Positions 16,222 through 26,721 of a stretch of 64,000 nucleotides of DNA are shown here, piece by piece (position 1 is the first letter of the stretch; each line of letters starts with the position of its first letter). The DNA is taken from assembly GCA_903938815.1 (NCBI GenBank), contig CAJAES010000080.1, positions 1-64,000 of the forward strand. Direction: 5' to 3'. The notes under the pieces are model-generated. The model did no database searches, was not told the origin of the DNA, and saw nothing but the letters and a program-made list of their open reading frames with translations. Origin of the DNA: an uncultured beta proteobacterium. GTDB taxonomy: Bacteria; Pseudomonadota; Gammaproteobacteria; Burkholderiales; Burkholderiaceae_C. Position numbers and translations under genes: made by a program.

Positions 16222-17682
16222 TCAGAACATCGGGGGGTAAGGGCGATGGCCGCGGTCCAGCGTGATCCAGCGGGTCTCGGTGAAGGTCTCGTGCGACCAG
16301 CGCCCGCCGTGGCGGCCCAGGCCCGAGGCCTTGGCGCCGCCGAAGGGCACGTGCGGCTCGTCGTTCACGCTGCTGCAGTTGATGTGGCACATGCCGGTGT
16401 CCAGCATCTGGGCGATGCGCAGGCCGCGCGCCTCGTCGCGCGTCATGACGCCGCTGGACAGGCCGTACTCGGTGTCGTTGGCGATGGCCACCGCCTCGGC
16501 GTCGGTGCGGAAGGGAATCACCGGCACCACGGGGCCGAAGGTCTCCTCCTGGTAGACCTTCATGTCGGGCGTCACGCCCAGCAGGATGGTCGGCTCAACA
16601 TAGCGGCCGCGCACGCCGCCGCCGAGCAGCACCTTCGCGCCCTTGGCCACGGCGTCCTCGATCTGCTCCTTCACCTTGGCGGCCTGCTTGTCGTTGATGA
16701 GCGGGCCGATGATGTTGCCGTTGTCCTTCGTGGGGTCACCCACCTTGAGCTTCGCGGCGCGCTCGACGAAGCGCTTCACGAAGGGCTCGAAGATGGTGTC
16801 CTGCACCAGCACCTTCTCCACCGACATGCAGATCTGGCCCTGGTGCATGAAGCTGCCGAAGTTGGCCGCCTGCGTGGCGCGCTCCATGTCGGCGTCGTCG
16901 CAGACGATCAGCGCGTCCTTGCCGCCGAGTTCCACGCAGGCCTTCTTCAGGTGGGCGCCGGCGCGCGCGGCGATCATGCGGCCCACGGGCGTGCTGCCGG
17001 TGAAGGTGATGCCCTTGATGCGCGGGTTGTCAATGAGCTCGTCGCCGACGGCGGCCACGTTGTCGCGCGAGCAGGTGACGACGTTGAGCACGCCCGGCGG
17101 CACGCCGGCTTCCTCGAAGACCTCGGCGAAGAACAGGCCGCCGGTGTAGGGCGACTCCTCGGACGGCTTGAGCACCAGCGTGTTGCCGGCGGCGATGGCG
17201 AACGCGATGCCGCGCCCGGTCAAAAGCGACGGGAAGTTCCAGGGGCTGATGCAGGTGATCACGCCCATGGGCCGGCGCATGGCCATCGAGAGCTTGCCGT
17301 TCTCGGACGGCATCACCTCGCCGATGGCGGCGTAGTTGCTGGCCGCGGCGGCGTAGAAGATGTCGGGCACGTAACCGGCCTCGAACATGCCCTTGCCGAA
17401 CCAGCCGCCGCCCTCGTACTTCAGGGCCTCGACCAGATCCATCTTGCGGCGCTCGATGATCTCGGCGATCTTGATCATGTAGTGCGAGCGCTGCTGGAAC
17501 ATCAGCCCCGCCCAGGCCGGGAAGGCGGCCTGCGCGGCGTCGATCGCGGCGCGCGCCTCGCTGAGGCCGGCGTCGGGCACGCGTGCCCAGACCGAGCCGT
17601 CCGAGGGGTTCATGTCGTCGAAGGATCGGCCGGGGTGCACCCAGCGCCCGCCGATGTACAGGCCGTCGAAATTGCGTGCCAT
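16222..17682 (-). CDS. Aldehyde dehydrogenase, aromatic-aldehyde type
   Basis: 486-residue NAD(P)-dependent ALDH. Visible: the NAD motif ISPWNFPSLLTGRGIAFAIA with KPSEESP, the Rossmann GSTPVGRMIA, the general base in ELGGKDAL, the catalytic cysteine in HQGQICMSVEKVL, and EETFGPVVPVIPF. The HQGQICMS context and length resemble vanillin/benzaldehyde/coniferyl aldehyde dehydrogenases. Lying just upstream of the coniferyl-alcohol-dehydrogenase-like gene, it likely oxidises a phenylpropanoid or benzaldehyde-type aldehyde to the acid. It is the first gene of the small operon 17682-13747. Confidence 0.88.
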   Translation of the reverse strand: MARNFDGLYIGGRWVHPGRSFDDMNPSDGSVWARVPDAGLSEARAAIDAAQAAFPAWAGLMFQQRSHYMIKIAEIIERRKMDLVEALKYEGGGWFGKGMFEAGYVPDIFYAAAASNYAAIGEVMPSENGKLSMAMRRPMGVITCISPWNFPSLLTGRGIAFAIAAGNTLVLKPSEESPYTGGLFFAEVFEEAGVPPGVLNVVTCSRDNVAAVGDELIDNPRIKGITFTGSTPVGRMIAARAGAHLKKACVELGGKDALIVCDDADMERATQAANFGSFMHQGQICMSVEKVLVQDTIFEPFVKRFVERAAKLKVGDPTKDNGNIIGPLINDKQAAKVKEQIEDAVAKGAKVLLGGGVRGRYVEPTILLGVTPDMKVYQEETFGPVVPVIPFRTDAEAVAIANDTEYGLSSGVMTRDEARGLRIAQMLDTGMCHINCSSVNDEPHVPFGGAKASGLGRHGGRWSHETFTETRWITLDRGHRPYPPMF

Positions 17683-17717
17683 GTCAGTTCCGCCCGGCCG
17701 TTCCGAAGGGACTGAGA

Positions 17718-17731
17718 GCCCCCTGGGGGGG
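17718..17731. repeat. REP-like GC hairpin between operons
   Basis: GCCCCCTGGGGGGGC followed by AGCGAATGAAGTGAGCGTG is a small palindromic element of a type I recall from intergenic DNA of Comamonadaceae. It lies between the aldehyde dehydrogenase start and the livF stop and may act as a transcription boundary or REP-like element. Confidence 0.5.
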
Positions 17732-17762
17732 CAGCGAATGAAGTGAGCGTGAGGCTGTCATT

Positions 17763-18959
17763 TCAGTCCTTGTGCAGTTGCCCGTCGTCGCGACGGCGGT
17801 AGATCTCGAGGCCGGGGCGGCGCCAGACTTCCAGGCCCGGCGCCACCACGGGCGCCGGCGCCACGCGGGCTGCGGCGGCCTCGATGCGGGCCAGGGCCTC
17901 GTCCAGCGTGCCCGAGGCTTTCAGTTCGGCCATCGCGCGTTCGGCCATGGCGCGGTCCGGCGCTGGATGACCGGCGTTCGCCGAGGCGCCTGCCGCGCCG
18001 CGCTGCGCCTCCACGTCCTGCGCCTGGCGCTGCGTGGCCACGCGCACCAGTTCGGAGATCCGCGTGGGCACCAGTGCGTCGGCCGAGGTGGTGCGGGTGG
18101 GCGTGCCGTAGCCGCCGATGCGGGCGCCGGTGACGGCGGCAAGCGCCTGCGCGGCGATGGCGGCGGGCGTCATGTCGGCGGCACCGGGTGCCCTGGCAGC
18201 GGCACCACCTGCCGTGACGGCGCCCGCCAGCGGCGTGACCTTCTTCGCCGCCGCCCCGCCCAGGTACGCCGCCTGCACTGCCGGGTCATTGGCCAGCTGC
18301 GCGGCGGGGCCCTGGCCGGTGATCTGGCCGTTCTCCAGCAGGTAGGCGCGGTCGGCGATGGCCAGGCTCTGGCGCGCGTTCTGCTCCACCAGCAGGATCC
18401 CGACGCCGGTGGCGCGCACGGCCCGCAGCGCCTTGAAGAGTTCGGTGCACAACAGCGGCGACAGGCCCAGCGAGGGCTCGTCGAGCATCAGGATGGTGGG
18501 TGCGGACATCAGCGCGCGGCCGATGGCCACCATCTGCTGCTCGCCGCCGCTCATCGTGCGCGCCAGCTGCGCGCTGCGTTCGGCCAGCTTCGGAAACAAG
18601 CCGAGCACGCGGTCCAGGTTGGCCTGCTGGTCGGCCCGCGCACGCTGCGCGAAGGCCCCGAGCAGCAGGTTCTCGCGCACCGACAGGTCGCCGAAGATGC
18701 CGCGCCCCTCGGGCACCAGCGCCAGGCCCGCCTCGACGATGCGGTGCGGCGGCTGGCCCGACAGTCCGTGCCCGTCCAGCCGCACCTGCGAGCCGGCCTC
18801 GGACGGGATCATGCCGGCCACGGCCTTGAGCAGCGAGGTCTTGCCCGCGCCGTTGGCCCCGAGGATGACGACGATCTCACCGGGCTTCACGCCCAGCGCC
18901 ACGCCCTTGAGCGCGCGGTGCTGCCCGTAGGTGACGGCGAGCTGGCTGACCTCAAGCAT
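17763..18959 (-). CDS. livF: Branched-chain-type ABC transporter ATPase (LivF-like) with long C-terminal extension
   Basis: 398 residues against about 235 for normal LivF. Residues 1-235 are a standard ATPase: Walker A GANGAGKTS, Q-loop region ending PEGRGIFG, signature LARTMSGGEQQMVAIGRALM, Walker B ILMLDEPSLGL, and the switch His region VEQNARQSL. From about 236 an Ala/Pro-rich tail of some 160 residues follows, including a predicted helix (DEALARIEAAAARV) and a near-repeat GLEVWRRP-GLEIYRRRD close to the C-terminus. I do not recognise this tail. It energises the importer formed with LivG, LivH, LivM and the binding protein; the ligand is probably an aromatic acid given the neighbours. Confidence 0.9.
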   Translation of the reverse strand: MLEVSQLAVTYGQHRALKGVALGVKPGEIVVILGANGAGKTSLLKAVAGMIPSEAGSQVRLDGHGLSGQPPHRIVEAGLALVPEGRGIFGDLSVRENLLLGAFAQRARADQQANLDRVLGLFPKLAERSAQLARTMSGGEQQMVAIGRALMSAPTILMLDEPSLGLSPLLCTELFKALRAVRATGVGILLVEQNARQSLAIADRAYLLENGQITGQGPAAQLANDPAVQAAYLGGAAAKKVTPLAGAVTAGGAAARAPGAADMTPAAIAAQALAAVTGARIGGYGTPTRTTSADALVPTRISELVRVATQRQAQDVEAQRGAAGASANAGHPAPDRAMAERAMAELKASGTLDEALARIEAAAARVAPAPVVAPGLEVWRRPGLEIYRRRDDGQLHKD

Positions 18960-19728
18960 GGTCGCCTCCCCGCGCGGCGTGCGCGCCCTCGTCCAGGCCC
19001 TCGGGCTCGCCCAGGTAAGCGCGGATCACCTCGGGCTCGGACAGCGCCTGCTCCGGCGTGCCCTCGGCAATCTTGACGCCGCTGCTCATGACCACACAGC
19101 GGTCGCACAGGCTGCGGATGGCGTCCATCACGTGCTCGACCAGGATGACCGTGCGGCCGTCGTCGCGCAGGCTCTTGATGAGCGTGATGCCGGTCTGCAG
19201 CTCGGTCGGGTTCAGGCCCGCCAGCCACTCGTCGAGCAGCAGCACGCGCGGGTCGCCGGCCAGGGCGCGGGCGAGTTCCACGCGCTTCTCGTCGATGTAG
19301 GTCAGCGCCGAGACCGGCAGGTTCACGGCGTGCGCCAGGCCCACGCGCTCCAGCTGCCGTTCGGCGTGCTTGCGGGCCTCGCGGCCCCACAGCCGCTTGT
19401 GGCCGAAGACGGCGCCGGCCATCACGTTCTCCACCACGCTCAGCGAGGGCAGCACGCGCACCAGCTGGAAGGTGCGCGCCACGCCGGCGCGGGAGATGTC
19501 ACGCGCCGGGCGGCCCGAGATCAGCCGCTCGTCCAGGAAGATGTCGCCCGAGGTCGGCGCCAGCGCGCCGGAGATCAGGTTCATCATCGTCGTCTTGCCC
19601 GAGCCGTTGGGGCCGATGATCCCCATCACCTCGTGCTCGCGCACGCTGAAGCTGACCTCGTTGACCGCATTCAGGCCACCGAAGTGCTTCGACACGGCCT
19701 GCACGTCCAGCACGATGCGCTCACGCAT
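18952..19728 (-). CDS. livG: Branched-chain-type ABC transporter ATPase (LivG-like)
   Basis: 258 residues from the ATG at 19728 (MRERIVLDVQAVSKHFGG), which overlaps the end of livM by 8 bases. Walker A is GPNGSGKTTMMNL; the segment after it (ISGALAPTSGDIFLDERLI) and RAGVARTFQLVRVLPSLSV are typical LivG features; Walker B is VLLLDEWLAGL, where Trp-Leu replaces the usual Pro-Ser/Pro-Met after DE. The stop overlaps the livF start by 8 bases. It should form a heterodimer with LivF on the cytoplasmic face. Confidence 0.92.
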   Translation of the reverse strand: MRERIVLDVQAVSKHFGGLNAVNEVSFSVREHEVMGIIGPNGSGKTTMMNLISGALAPTSGDIFLDERLISGRPARDISRAGVARTFQLVRVLPSLSVVENVMAGAVFGHKRLWGREARKHAERQLERVGLAHAVNLPVSALTYIDEKRVELARALAGDPRVLLLDEWLAGLNPTELQTGITLIKSLRDDGRTVILVEHVMDAIRSLCDRCVVMSSGVKIAEGTPEQALSEPEVIRAYLGEPEGLDEGAHAARGGDHA

Positions 19729-20647
19729 GGTCGTGCCCCTTTCGCTTGAGCTTTTCCAGCAGACCCACCACACCGTTCGGGATGAAGTACACGATCATCA
19801 GGAACGCCAGGCCGAGCAGCAGCACGGTCTGCGTGGGGAAGCTCGCCGAGATGGCCTCCCACAGGAAGGTGAACGGGATCACGCCGACCAGCGGGCCCCA
19901 CAGGCGGTGCACGCCGCCCAGCAGCGCCATGATCACGACCTGGAACGACAGCTCCGACGAGAACGCCATCGAGGGCTCGATGTAGGTGAAGCGAGGCGCC
20001 ATCACCGCACCAGTCACCGCCGCGATGACCCCGGAAATGACGAACAGCGCCACCTTGGCACGCGCGGAGTTGATGCCCACGTGCGCGGCCACCAGTTCGT
20101 CGTTGCCGATGATGCGCAGCGCGAAACCGAGGCGCGAGCGGTTCACCGCCCAGCCGATGAGCGCCGTGACGGCGCCCAGCGCCAGCAGCTGCCAGTAGAT
20201 GTGGTGGTCCTTCAGCTCGGTCAGCACGTACAGGCCGCGGCTGCCGCTGAAGTTGTTCTGCACCCAGGTCACCACCTGCCGGATGAACTCCGCCAGGCCC
20301 AGCGTGAAGATCACGAAGTACACGCCCGACAGCCGCAGCGTGGCCACACCCACCGCCAGGGCCAGCACCGCACCCGCCGCAGCCGCGATCAGCACCAGCA
20401 CCGGGTAGGGCACGGTCTCGATGCCCGAGGCCACGATGTAGGCGCCCAGCCCGTAGAAGGCCGCGGTGGCCAGCGAGATGTAGTGCGTGGGCCCGGAGAA
20501 CAGCGCCCACGACGTGGCCAGCACGCCGTACATGGCCACCGAGATGCCCAGCGTGAGCCAGTAGCTGTCGCCCGCCAGGGGCAGGAAGGCCAGCAGCACG
20601 AAGGCCGCGGCCACGCCGACGAGCCAGGCGGTTTCCTTGCGCGTCAT
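19721..20647 (-). CDS. livM: Branched-chain-type ABC transporter permease (LivM-like)
   Basis: 308-residue integral membrane protein with about nine hydrophobic segments. The family signature GLYVLTELKDHHIYWQLLAL, the cytoplasmic coupling stretch RIIGNDELVAAHVGINSARA and GGVHRLWGPLVGVIPFTF are visible. It overlaps livH by 4 bases and livG by 8. It forms the translocation path with LivH. Confidence 0.92.
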   Translation of the reverse strand: MTRKETAWLVGVAAAFVLLAFLPLAGDSYWLTLGISVAMYGVLATSWALFSGPTHYISLATAAFYGLGAYIVASGIETVPYPVLVLIAAAAGAVLALAVGVATLRLSGVYFVIFTLGLAEFIRQVVTWVQNNFSGSRGLYVLTELKDHHIYWQLLALGAVTALIGWAVNRSRLGFALRIIGNDELVAAHVGINSARAKVALFVISGVIAAVTGAVMAPRFTYIEPSMAFSSELSFQVVIMALLGGVHRLWGPLVGVIPFTFLWEAISASFPTQTVLLLGLAFLMIVYFIPNGVVGLLEKLKRKGHDHA

Positions 20648-21510
20648 GCCGCACGCCTCCCGAACAGGCCCTGCGGGCGGAACAGCAGCACCAGCACGAA
20701 CAGCAGGTAGGCCGCAGCCAGCGTCAGGCCGGGGTCGACGAGGCTGGCCACCAGGGTCTCGGCCAGGCCGAGGATGAGCGCCGCGATGACGGCGCCGCGC
20801 ACATCGCCCACGCCGCCCATGATGACGATGATCAGCGCCTTCATCGTGAACAGCACGCCGATGGACGCGTCCAGCGTCAGGAAGGTCGAGAGGATGGTGC
20901 CGCCCGCGGCCATGACCGCGCCACCCAGCGCGAAGGCCAGCGCGTTCATCTTCGGCACGTCGATGGCCACCAGCCCCGCGCTGCGCGGGTCCACGGCCAC
21001 GGCGCGCAGCGCCATGCCGGTGCGGGTGGCGTTCAGGCCCAGGTAGACCAGCCCGCAGATCAGCGCCGCCGCCAGCGCCGCGACGATGCGGTTCAGGCCG
21101 AAGGGGCTGCCGAAGATCTCGAACGGGACGGCCAGGAAAGAGTAGTTGAAGAACTCGCCGCCGAAGGCCATGCGCATGATGCCGACCATCGCGAAGCTCA
21201 TGCCGAAGGTGGCCAGGATGCTGTCCACCTCGAGCTGCCCGCGGTTCTTCGCGCGGCGCACCAGCGGCGTCAGCAGCCAGCGGTAGATGAGCCAGTTCAG
21301 CACGAAGGCCGCCGGCACGACGAACAGCAGCGCCAGCATCGGGTTGACCTGCTGCGCGGTGAAGAGCCAGAACGCGCCGAAGGCGCCGGCCACCAGCATC
21401 TCGCCGTTGGCGAGGTTCATGATGCGGGCCACGCCGTACTGCAGCGTGAGCCCCATCGCCAGCAGCGAGTAGGTGGCCCCCAGCAGGATGCCGGTGATCA
21501 GGATGTCCAT
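20644..21510 (-). CDS. livH: Branched-chain-type ABC transporter permease (LivH-like)
   Basis: 288 residues from the ATG at 21510 (MDILITGILLGATYSLLAMG); the frame is open upstream but only this start gives the standard LivH N-terminus, GLTLQYGVARIMNLANGEML. The coupling motif is TGMALRAVAVDPRSAGLVAI and the C-terminal half has GGVGDVRGAVIAALILG. About eight transmembrane segments. It is followed without gap by livM. Confidence 0.92.
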   Translation of the reverse strand: MDILITGILLGATYSLLAMGLTLQYGVARIMNLANGEMLVAGAFGAFWLFTAQQVNPMLALLFVVPAAFVLNWLIYRWLLTPLVRRAKNRGQLEVDSILATFGMSFAMVGIMRMAFGGEFFNYSFLAVPFEIFGSPFGLNRIVAALAAALICGLVYLGLNATRTGMALRAVAVDPRSAGLVAIDVPKMNALAFALGGAVMAAGGTILSTFLTLDASIGVLFTMKALIIVIMGGVGDVRGAVIAALILGLAETLVASLVDPGLTLAAAYLLFVLVLLFRPQGLFGRRAA

Positions 21511-21567
21511 GGAATCTCGGTGGGCGCGGGCCCCGTCGCCGGGAGCCCGCGCCAAGCTACGCAGTGC

Positions 21568-22773
21568 TTACCAGCCGGTCTTGATGTTGACGGGCTTCTC
21601 GCCCGGCTTGCCGGTGGAGGCCACGCCGACGAACTTGCCGTTCTGCCACTGGCCCACGGTCCAGAAGTTCTTGATCTCCTGGTCCTTGAAGGCCCAGTCG
21701 CCGAGCACGGTCTTGAAGCTGTTCTTCTTGATGTACTCGGTGACGGCCGCGCGGTCCACGCCGCCCGTGCCCTCGATGGCCTGCTCCAGCACCTGCAGGC
21801 TGGCGTAGGTGACGGGGCCGGCCCAGTAGTCGGCGTCCACGCCGGTGATCTTCTTGTGGTCCTCGAAGTAGCCCTTCATCTCGGGCGAATCGGGGTTGAT
21901 GCCGCCGGCGCCCAGGATGCCCTCGGCCGACTTGCCGTACTTGGCGCCGAAGGCCGGGAAGCAGGTGGCGACCGCCGAGTAGTAGGCCTTGACGTTCAGG
22001 CCCTCGATCTTGGCCAGTTCGGCCAGCGCGAAGGTGTCGGGCGGGTAGCTCCAGGCCACGAAGGCGTCGGGGTTGGCTGCCTTGGCGCCCTTGACCACCG
22101 GGGCCAGGTCCTGCGTGCCCAGCGGGTACGACTTGTCGTACACGATCTCCAGGCCGTGCTTCTTGAAGATCGGGCGCGCGGCCTCGGCCAGCTCGATGCC
22201 GAACGCGTCGGCCACGTTGACCATCGCGATGCGCTTGCCGATCTTGCCTTCGTCGACCATCTTCTTCAGCACGTCGGCCACCGAGTTGGCGAACGCCGTG
22301 GTGGTGCCCAGCGTGAAGAAGATCGTCGGGTAGCGCTTGGCCAGCTCGTCGGTCTTGTCGGTGATGGCGCTCACCGCGATCTGCGGGTAGCCGTACTTCG
22401 CGAACACCGGCGCGGCAGCCAGGTTCAGGCCCGTGCCGTAGGGCGCGAGGATGAAGTCGGCCTTGTCCTGCGTGGCCAGGCGCTCGACGGCCTTGATGGT
22501 CTCGCCCGGGTTGGTGCGGTCGTCGTACTCGATCAGCTCGATCTTGCGGCGGCTGCCGTCCTTCATCTTCAGGCCGCCGCGCTCGTTGACCTTGGTGACC
22601 CACATCTTGTAGCTGGGCCACTGCGTGACGGCAGCGCCACCGGCCAGCGGCCCGGTCTTCGGGGCCACGGCGCCGATCTTGATCGTCGGCTGCTGCGCGG
22701 CGGCGGGCATCGAGCCGGCCATCGCCGACAGGGCGGCCATCGCGGCCAGGCTGAGGGTGGTTCTGCGCTTCAT
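21568..22773 (-). CDS. Periplasmic ABC-type amino-acid/aromatic-acid binding protein (LivK-like)
   Basis: 401 residues with a signal peptide (MKRRTTLSLAAMAALSAMAG, cleavage near AAAQQ) and a type-I periplasmic-binding fold: IKIGAVAPKTGPLAGGAAV at the start of the mature protein, IELIEYDDRTNPGETIKAVE, and YGTGLNLAAAPVFAKY. It is first in the transporter operon, 57 bases before livH, so it is made in excess as usual. Proteins of this class near aromatic aldehyde dehydrogenases often bind hydroxycinnamates or benzoates, but ligand identity cannot be read here. Confidence 0.92.
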   Translation of the reverse strand: MKRRTTLSLAAMAALSAMAGSMPAAAQQPTIKIGAVAPKTGPLAGGAAVTQWPSYKMWVTKVNERGGLKMKDGSRRKIELIEYDDRTNPGETIKAVERLATQDKADFILAPYGTGLNLAAAPVFAKYGYPQIAVSAITDKTDELAKRYPTIFFTLGTTTAFANSVADVLKKMVDEGKIGKRIAMVNVADAFGIELAEAARPIFKKHGLEIVYDKSYPLGTQDLAPVVKGAKAANPDAFVAWSYPPDTFALAELAKIEGLNVKAYYSAVATCFPAFGAKYGKSAEGILGAGGINPDSPEMKGYFEDHKKITGVDADYWAGPVTYASLQVLEQAIEGTGGVDRAAVTEYIKKNSFKTVLGDWAFKDQEIKNFWTVGQWQNGKFVGVASTGKPGEKPVNIKTGW

Positions 22774-22823
22774 CGTGTTGTCTCCTGTGGGGTCGGGTGA
22801 AAAACTCGGGGGTCGGATGGAAA

Positions 22824-24275
22824 TCAGATGGGGTAGTGCACGGCGCCGGTCTGCAGGGTGATCCAGCGCAGCTCGGTGAATTCGTCGATGGCGGCCTTGC
22901 CGCCGAAGCGGCCGTAGCCGCTGCCCTTGACGCCGCCGAAGGGCATCTGGGCCTCGTCCTGCACGGTGGCCGAGTTCACGTGGCAGATGCCGGAATCGAT
23001 CTGCCGCGCCACCGCGAGCGCGCGGTTCAGGTCGCGGCCGAAGACCGAGGCCGCGAGGCCGTATTCGTTGTCGTTGGCCACCGTCACGGCCTCTTCCACC
23101 GATTGCACGCGCACCACGCCCAGCACCGGGCCGAAGGATTCGTCGCGGTAGATCTGCATCGCAGGCGTGACATGGTCCAGCAGGGCGGGCTGCATGATGG
23201 TGCCCGCCACCTCGCCGCCCACCACCAGGGTGGCGCCCTTGCCGAGCGCGTCCTCGATCATCGCGCGCACGCGCTGCGCCGCGCCCAGGCTGATCATCGA
23301 GCCGAGCACGCAGCCTTCGGTGCCGGGCACGCCGGCACGCAGCGTGGCGGTCTTGGCGGCCAGCTTCGCGACGAAGGCGTCGGCCACGGTCTCATCCACC
23401 ACGATGCGCTCCGTGCTCATGCAGATCTGGCCCTGGTTGACGTAGGCGCCGAAGGCGGCGGCGCGCACGGCCTCGTCCAGGTCAGCGTCGTCCAGCACGA
23501 TCAGCGGCGCCTTGCCGCCAAGCTCGAGCAGCACGCGCTTGAGGTGCAGCGCGCAAGTCTGCGCCACCATGCGGCCCACGCGCGTGGAGCCCGTGAAGTT
23601 CACGCGGCGCACGGCCGGGTGCTCGATGAGCGCGTCCACCACCGCCTTGGCATCGGCCGGAGCGTTGCTGATGACGTTGATGGCGCCGGCGGGCACCCCG
23701 GCGTCGCGCAACACGCTGCCGATGAGCCAGTGCGTGCGCGGGCAGAGCTCGGACGACTTCAGCACCACGGTGTTCCCGCAGGCCAGCGGCATGGCCACGG
23801 CGCGCACGCCCAGGATGACCGGGGCGTTCCAGGGCGCGATGCCCAGGCACACGCCGGCAGGCTGGCGCAACGCCATCGACATCAGGCCGGGCTTGTCGGA
23901 CGGGATCACCTCGCCGCTGATCTGCGTCGTCATGGCGGCGGCCTCGCGCAGCATCCCGGCGGCCAGCCTGCAGTTGAAGCTGCCCCACATCGGCGAGGCG
24001 CCGGTCTCGGCCATCATGGCCTTGACGAAGTCGGGCGTACGCTCGAGCAGCAGGTCGGCCGCCTTGTCCAGCACCGCGCGGCGCTGCGTCGGCGGCAAGG
24101 CCGACCACGCCGGGAAGGCCGCCGCGGCCGCATTGGCCGCAGCCTGCGCGTCGGCCACCGAGGCGGCGGCGGCGCGCGTGGCGACCTCGCCGCGCACCGG
24201 GTCCAGTCGCTCGAACGTGGCCGCGCCCGACGCATTGGCGTCGCGGTCTCCGATCATCAGGCGAACGTCGAACAT
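22824..24275 (-). CDS. Aldehyde dehydrogenase, salicylaldehyde/vanillin dehydrogenase type
   Basis: 483 residues from the ATG at 24275 (MFDVRLMIGDRDANASG), divergent from the AraC gene. Motifs: LGIAPWNAPVILGVRAVAMP, VLKSSELCP, GSTRVGRMVAQTC, the base in ELGGKAPLIVLDDA, the catalytic Cys in NQGQICMSTERIVV, and ESFGPVLGVVRV. Length and these contexts match NahF/Vdh-like enzymes that oxidise hydroxybenzaldehydes to hydroxybenzoates with NAD. It is the promoter-proximal gene of the minus-strand run into the Liv transporter (50-base gap), suggesting uptake and oxidation of one aromatic aldehyde or its precursor under the AraC regulator. Confidence 0.88.
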   Translation of the reverse strand: MFDVRLMIGDRDANASGAATFERLDPVRGEVATRAAAASVADAQAAANAAAAAFPAWSALPPTQRRAVLDKAADLLLERTPDFVKAMMAETGASPMWGSFNCRLAAGMLREAAAMTTQISGEVIPSDKPGLMSMALRQPAGVCLGIAPWNAPVILGVRAVAMPLACGNTVVLKSSELCPRTHWLIGSVLRDAGVPAGAINVISNAPADAKAVVDALIEHPAVRRVNFTGSTRVGRMVAQTCALHLKRVLLELGGKAPLIVLDDADLDEAVRAAAFGAYVNQGQICMSTERIVVDETVADAFVAKLAAKTATLRAGVPGTEGCVLGSMISLGAAQRVRAMIEDALGKGATLVVGGEVAGTIMQPALLDHVTPAMQIYRDESFGPVLGVVRVQSVEEAVTVANDNEYGLAASVFGRDLNRALAVARQIDSGICHVNSATVQDEAQMPFGGVKGSGYGRFGGKAAIDEFTELRWITLQTGAVHYPI

Positions 24276-24379
24276 CGGTGGCTGGAGGCGGCTCGGGGTC
24301 GGGTCAGGGCCGCCGCACCGGAGGGGTGCGGCTTGGGGCATCGAACTGTCAGGCCTGCCGGCCCCGGCGACTAGTCCAT

Positions 24380-24408
24380 TTTCTGGCGCAGACTTGCCTG
24401 TTTCTGGC
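24380..24408. promoter_or_regulatory. Direct-repeat operator, probable AraC-family binding site
   Basis: TTTCTGGC occurs at 24380-24387 and again at 24401-24408, 21 bases (two helical turns) apart, in the 177-base gap between the divergent aldehyde dehydrogenase and araC-like genes. Two direct half-sites on one helix face is the classic arrangement for an AraC-family dimer. On the minus strand the sites read GCCAGAAA and lie about 105-135 bases upstream of the aldehyde dehydrogenase ATG. Confidence 0.6.
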
Positions 24409-24452
24409 ATGCTCACCCCGGACTTTCCTGCATCCCGGCCCCTGGACACGCC

Positions 24453-25342
24453 ATGCACCGCATTCCCCGCAGTTTTGCCCCCGGCGCCCGGGACGTTCAG
24501 GCCCAGCGCATCGCGCCCACGCTGCACGCCCAGCGCTGGTCGATGGACGCCGCGCCTTCGGCCGCCATGTCGCGGGTGATCCAGCTCTTCTCGGGGCGCG
24601 GCGAGCTCAGCCTGCGCGAAGGCAGCCTGATGCTGCGCGCACCCGACGTGGTGTGGCTGCCGGCAGGGCAGGCGCGCTCGCTGCGGCTGGACCCGGGCAG
24701 CGAGGGACTGGTGGTGGGCGTGTCCGATGCCCTGCTGGCGGCCGCCATCGGCGAACACGCCGACACCGGCGGCCTGCTGTCGTTGAGCCGACGGCTGTCG
24801 CGCTTCGTGCCGACCGAGCCCGCCCGACAGGACGAACTCCGGCGCTCGCTGGCCGCCATCGAAGCCGAGGCGCGCGAATCGGCGATGCCGTCATGGCAGT
24901 ACGTCAGCGCGCACCTGACCATCGTGCTCGTGACGCTGTCGCGCCTGGCGGGCCACGATGCCGCCCGCGTGCCCGAGGCCGGCACCGGGGCTCGCAGACT
25001 GCAGCAGTTCAGGCAGCTCGTGGAGGCCCACTTCCGAGAGCACTGGACCGTGGCACGCTATGCGGCCGAGCTCAACATGTCCCCCGACCGCCTGCACGAC
25101 CTGTGCGTGCGAACGCTGGAGCGCCCGCCGCTGGCACTGGTGCACCAGCGGCTGGTGCGCGAGGCCTGCCTGCTGCTGACGGGCACCGACCAGTCGGTCG
25201 AGCGGCTGGCCGCCGACCTGGGTTTCAGCAGCGCCAGCCATTTCAGCCGGCTGTTCAAGCGCTGGATGGCCGTGGGGCCCCGCAGCCACCGGCTGCAATC
25301 GCGCGCGGCGGTCGCGCAGGGCCGGCCGGCGCTGCCGACGAG

Positions 25343-25361
<19 letters not shown>
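24453..25361 (+). CDS. AraC-family transcriptional regulator
   Basis: 302 residues. An N-terminal cupin-like sensing half (FSGRGELSLREGSLMLRAPD, VVWLPAGQARSLRLDPGS) is followed by a C-terminal double helix-turn-helix from about residue 185: HWTVARYAAELNMSPDRLHD and the second HTH SVERLAADLGFSSASHFSRL with FKRWMAVGPRSHR. It is divergent from the aromatic aldehyde dehydrogenase and the Liv operon and is probably their activator, responding to an aromatic effector. Its 3' end overlaps the convergent 3-hydroxyacyl-CoA dehydrogenase gene by 19 bases. Confidence 0.9.
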
Positions 25362-26719
<1,358 letters not shown>

Positions 26720-26721
26720 GT

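Noticed and set aside
17763-24275. Considered a true branched-chain amino acid (LIV) uptake operon
   Set aside because: Gene order is LIV-like, but coupling to an aromatic aldehyde dehydrogenase and a divergent AraC regulator makes an aromatic ligand at least as likely; ligand left open.
22797-24374. 525-codon plus-strand frame opposite the aldehyde dehydrogenase
   Set aside because: Antisense shadow of a gene with all ALDH motifs intact; composition is His/Ala/Arg-rich and lacks any recognisable fold.
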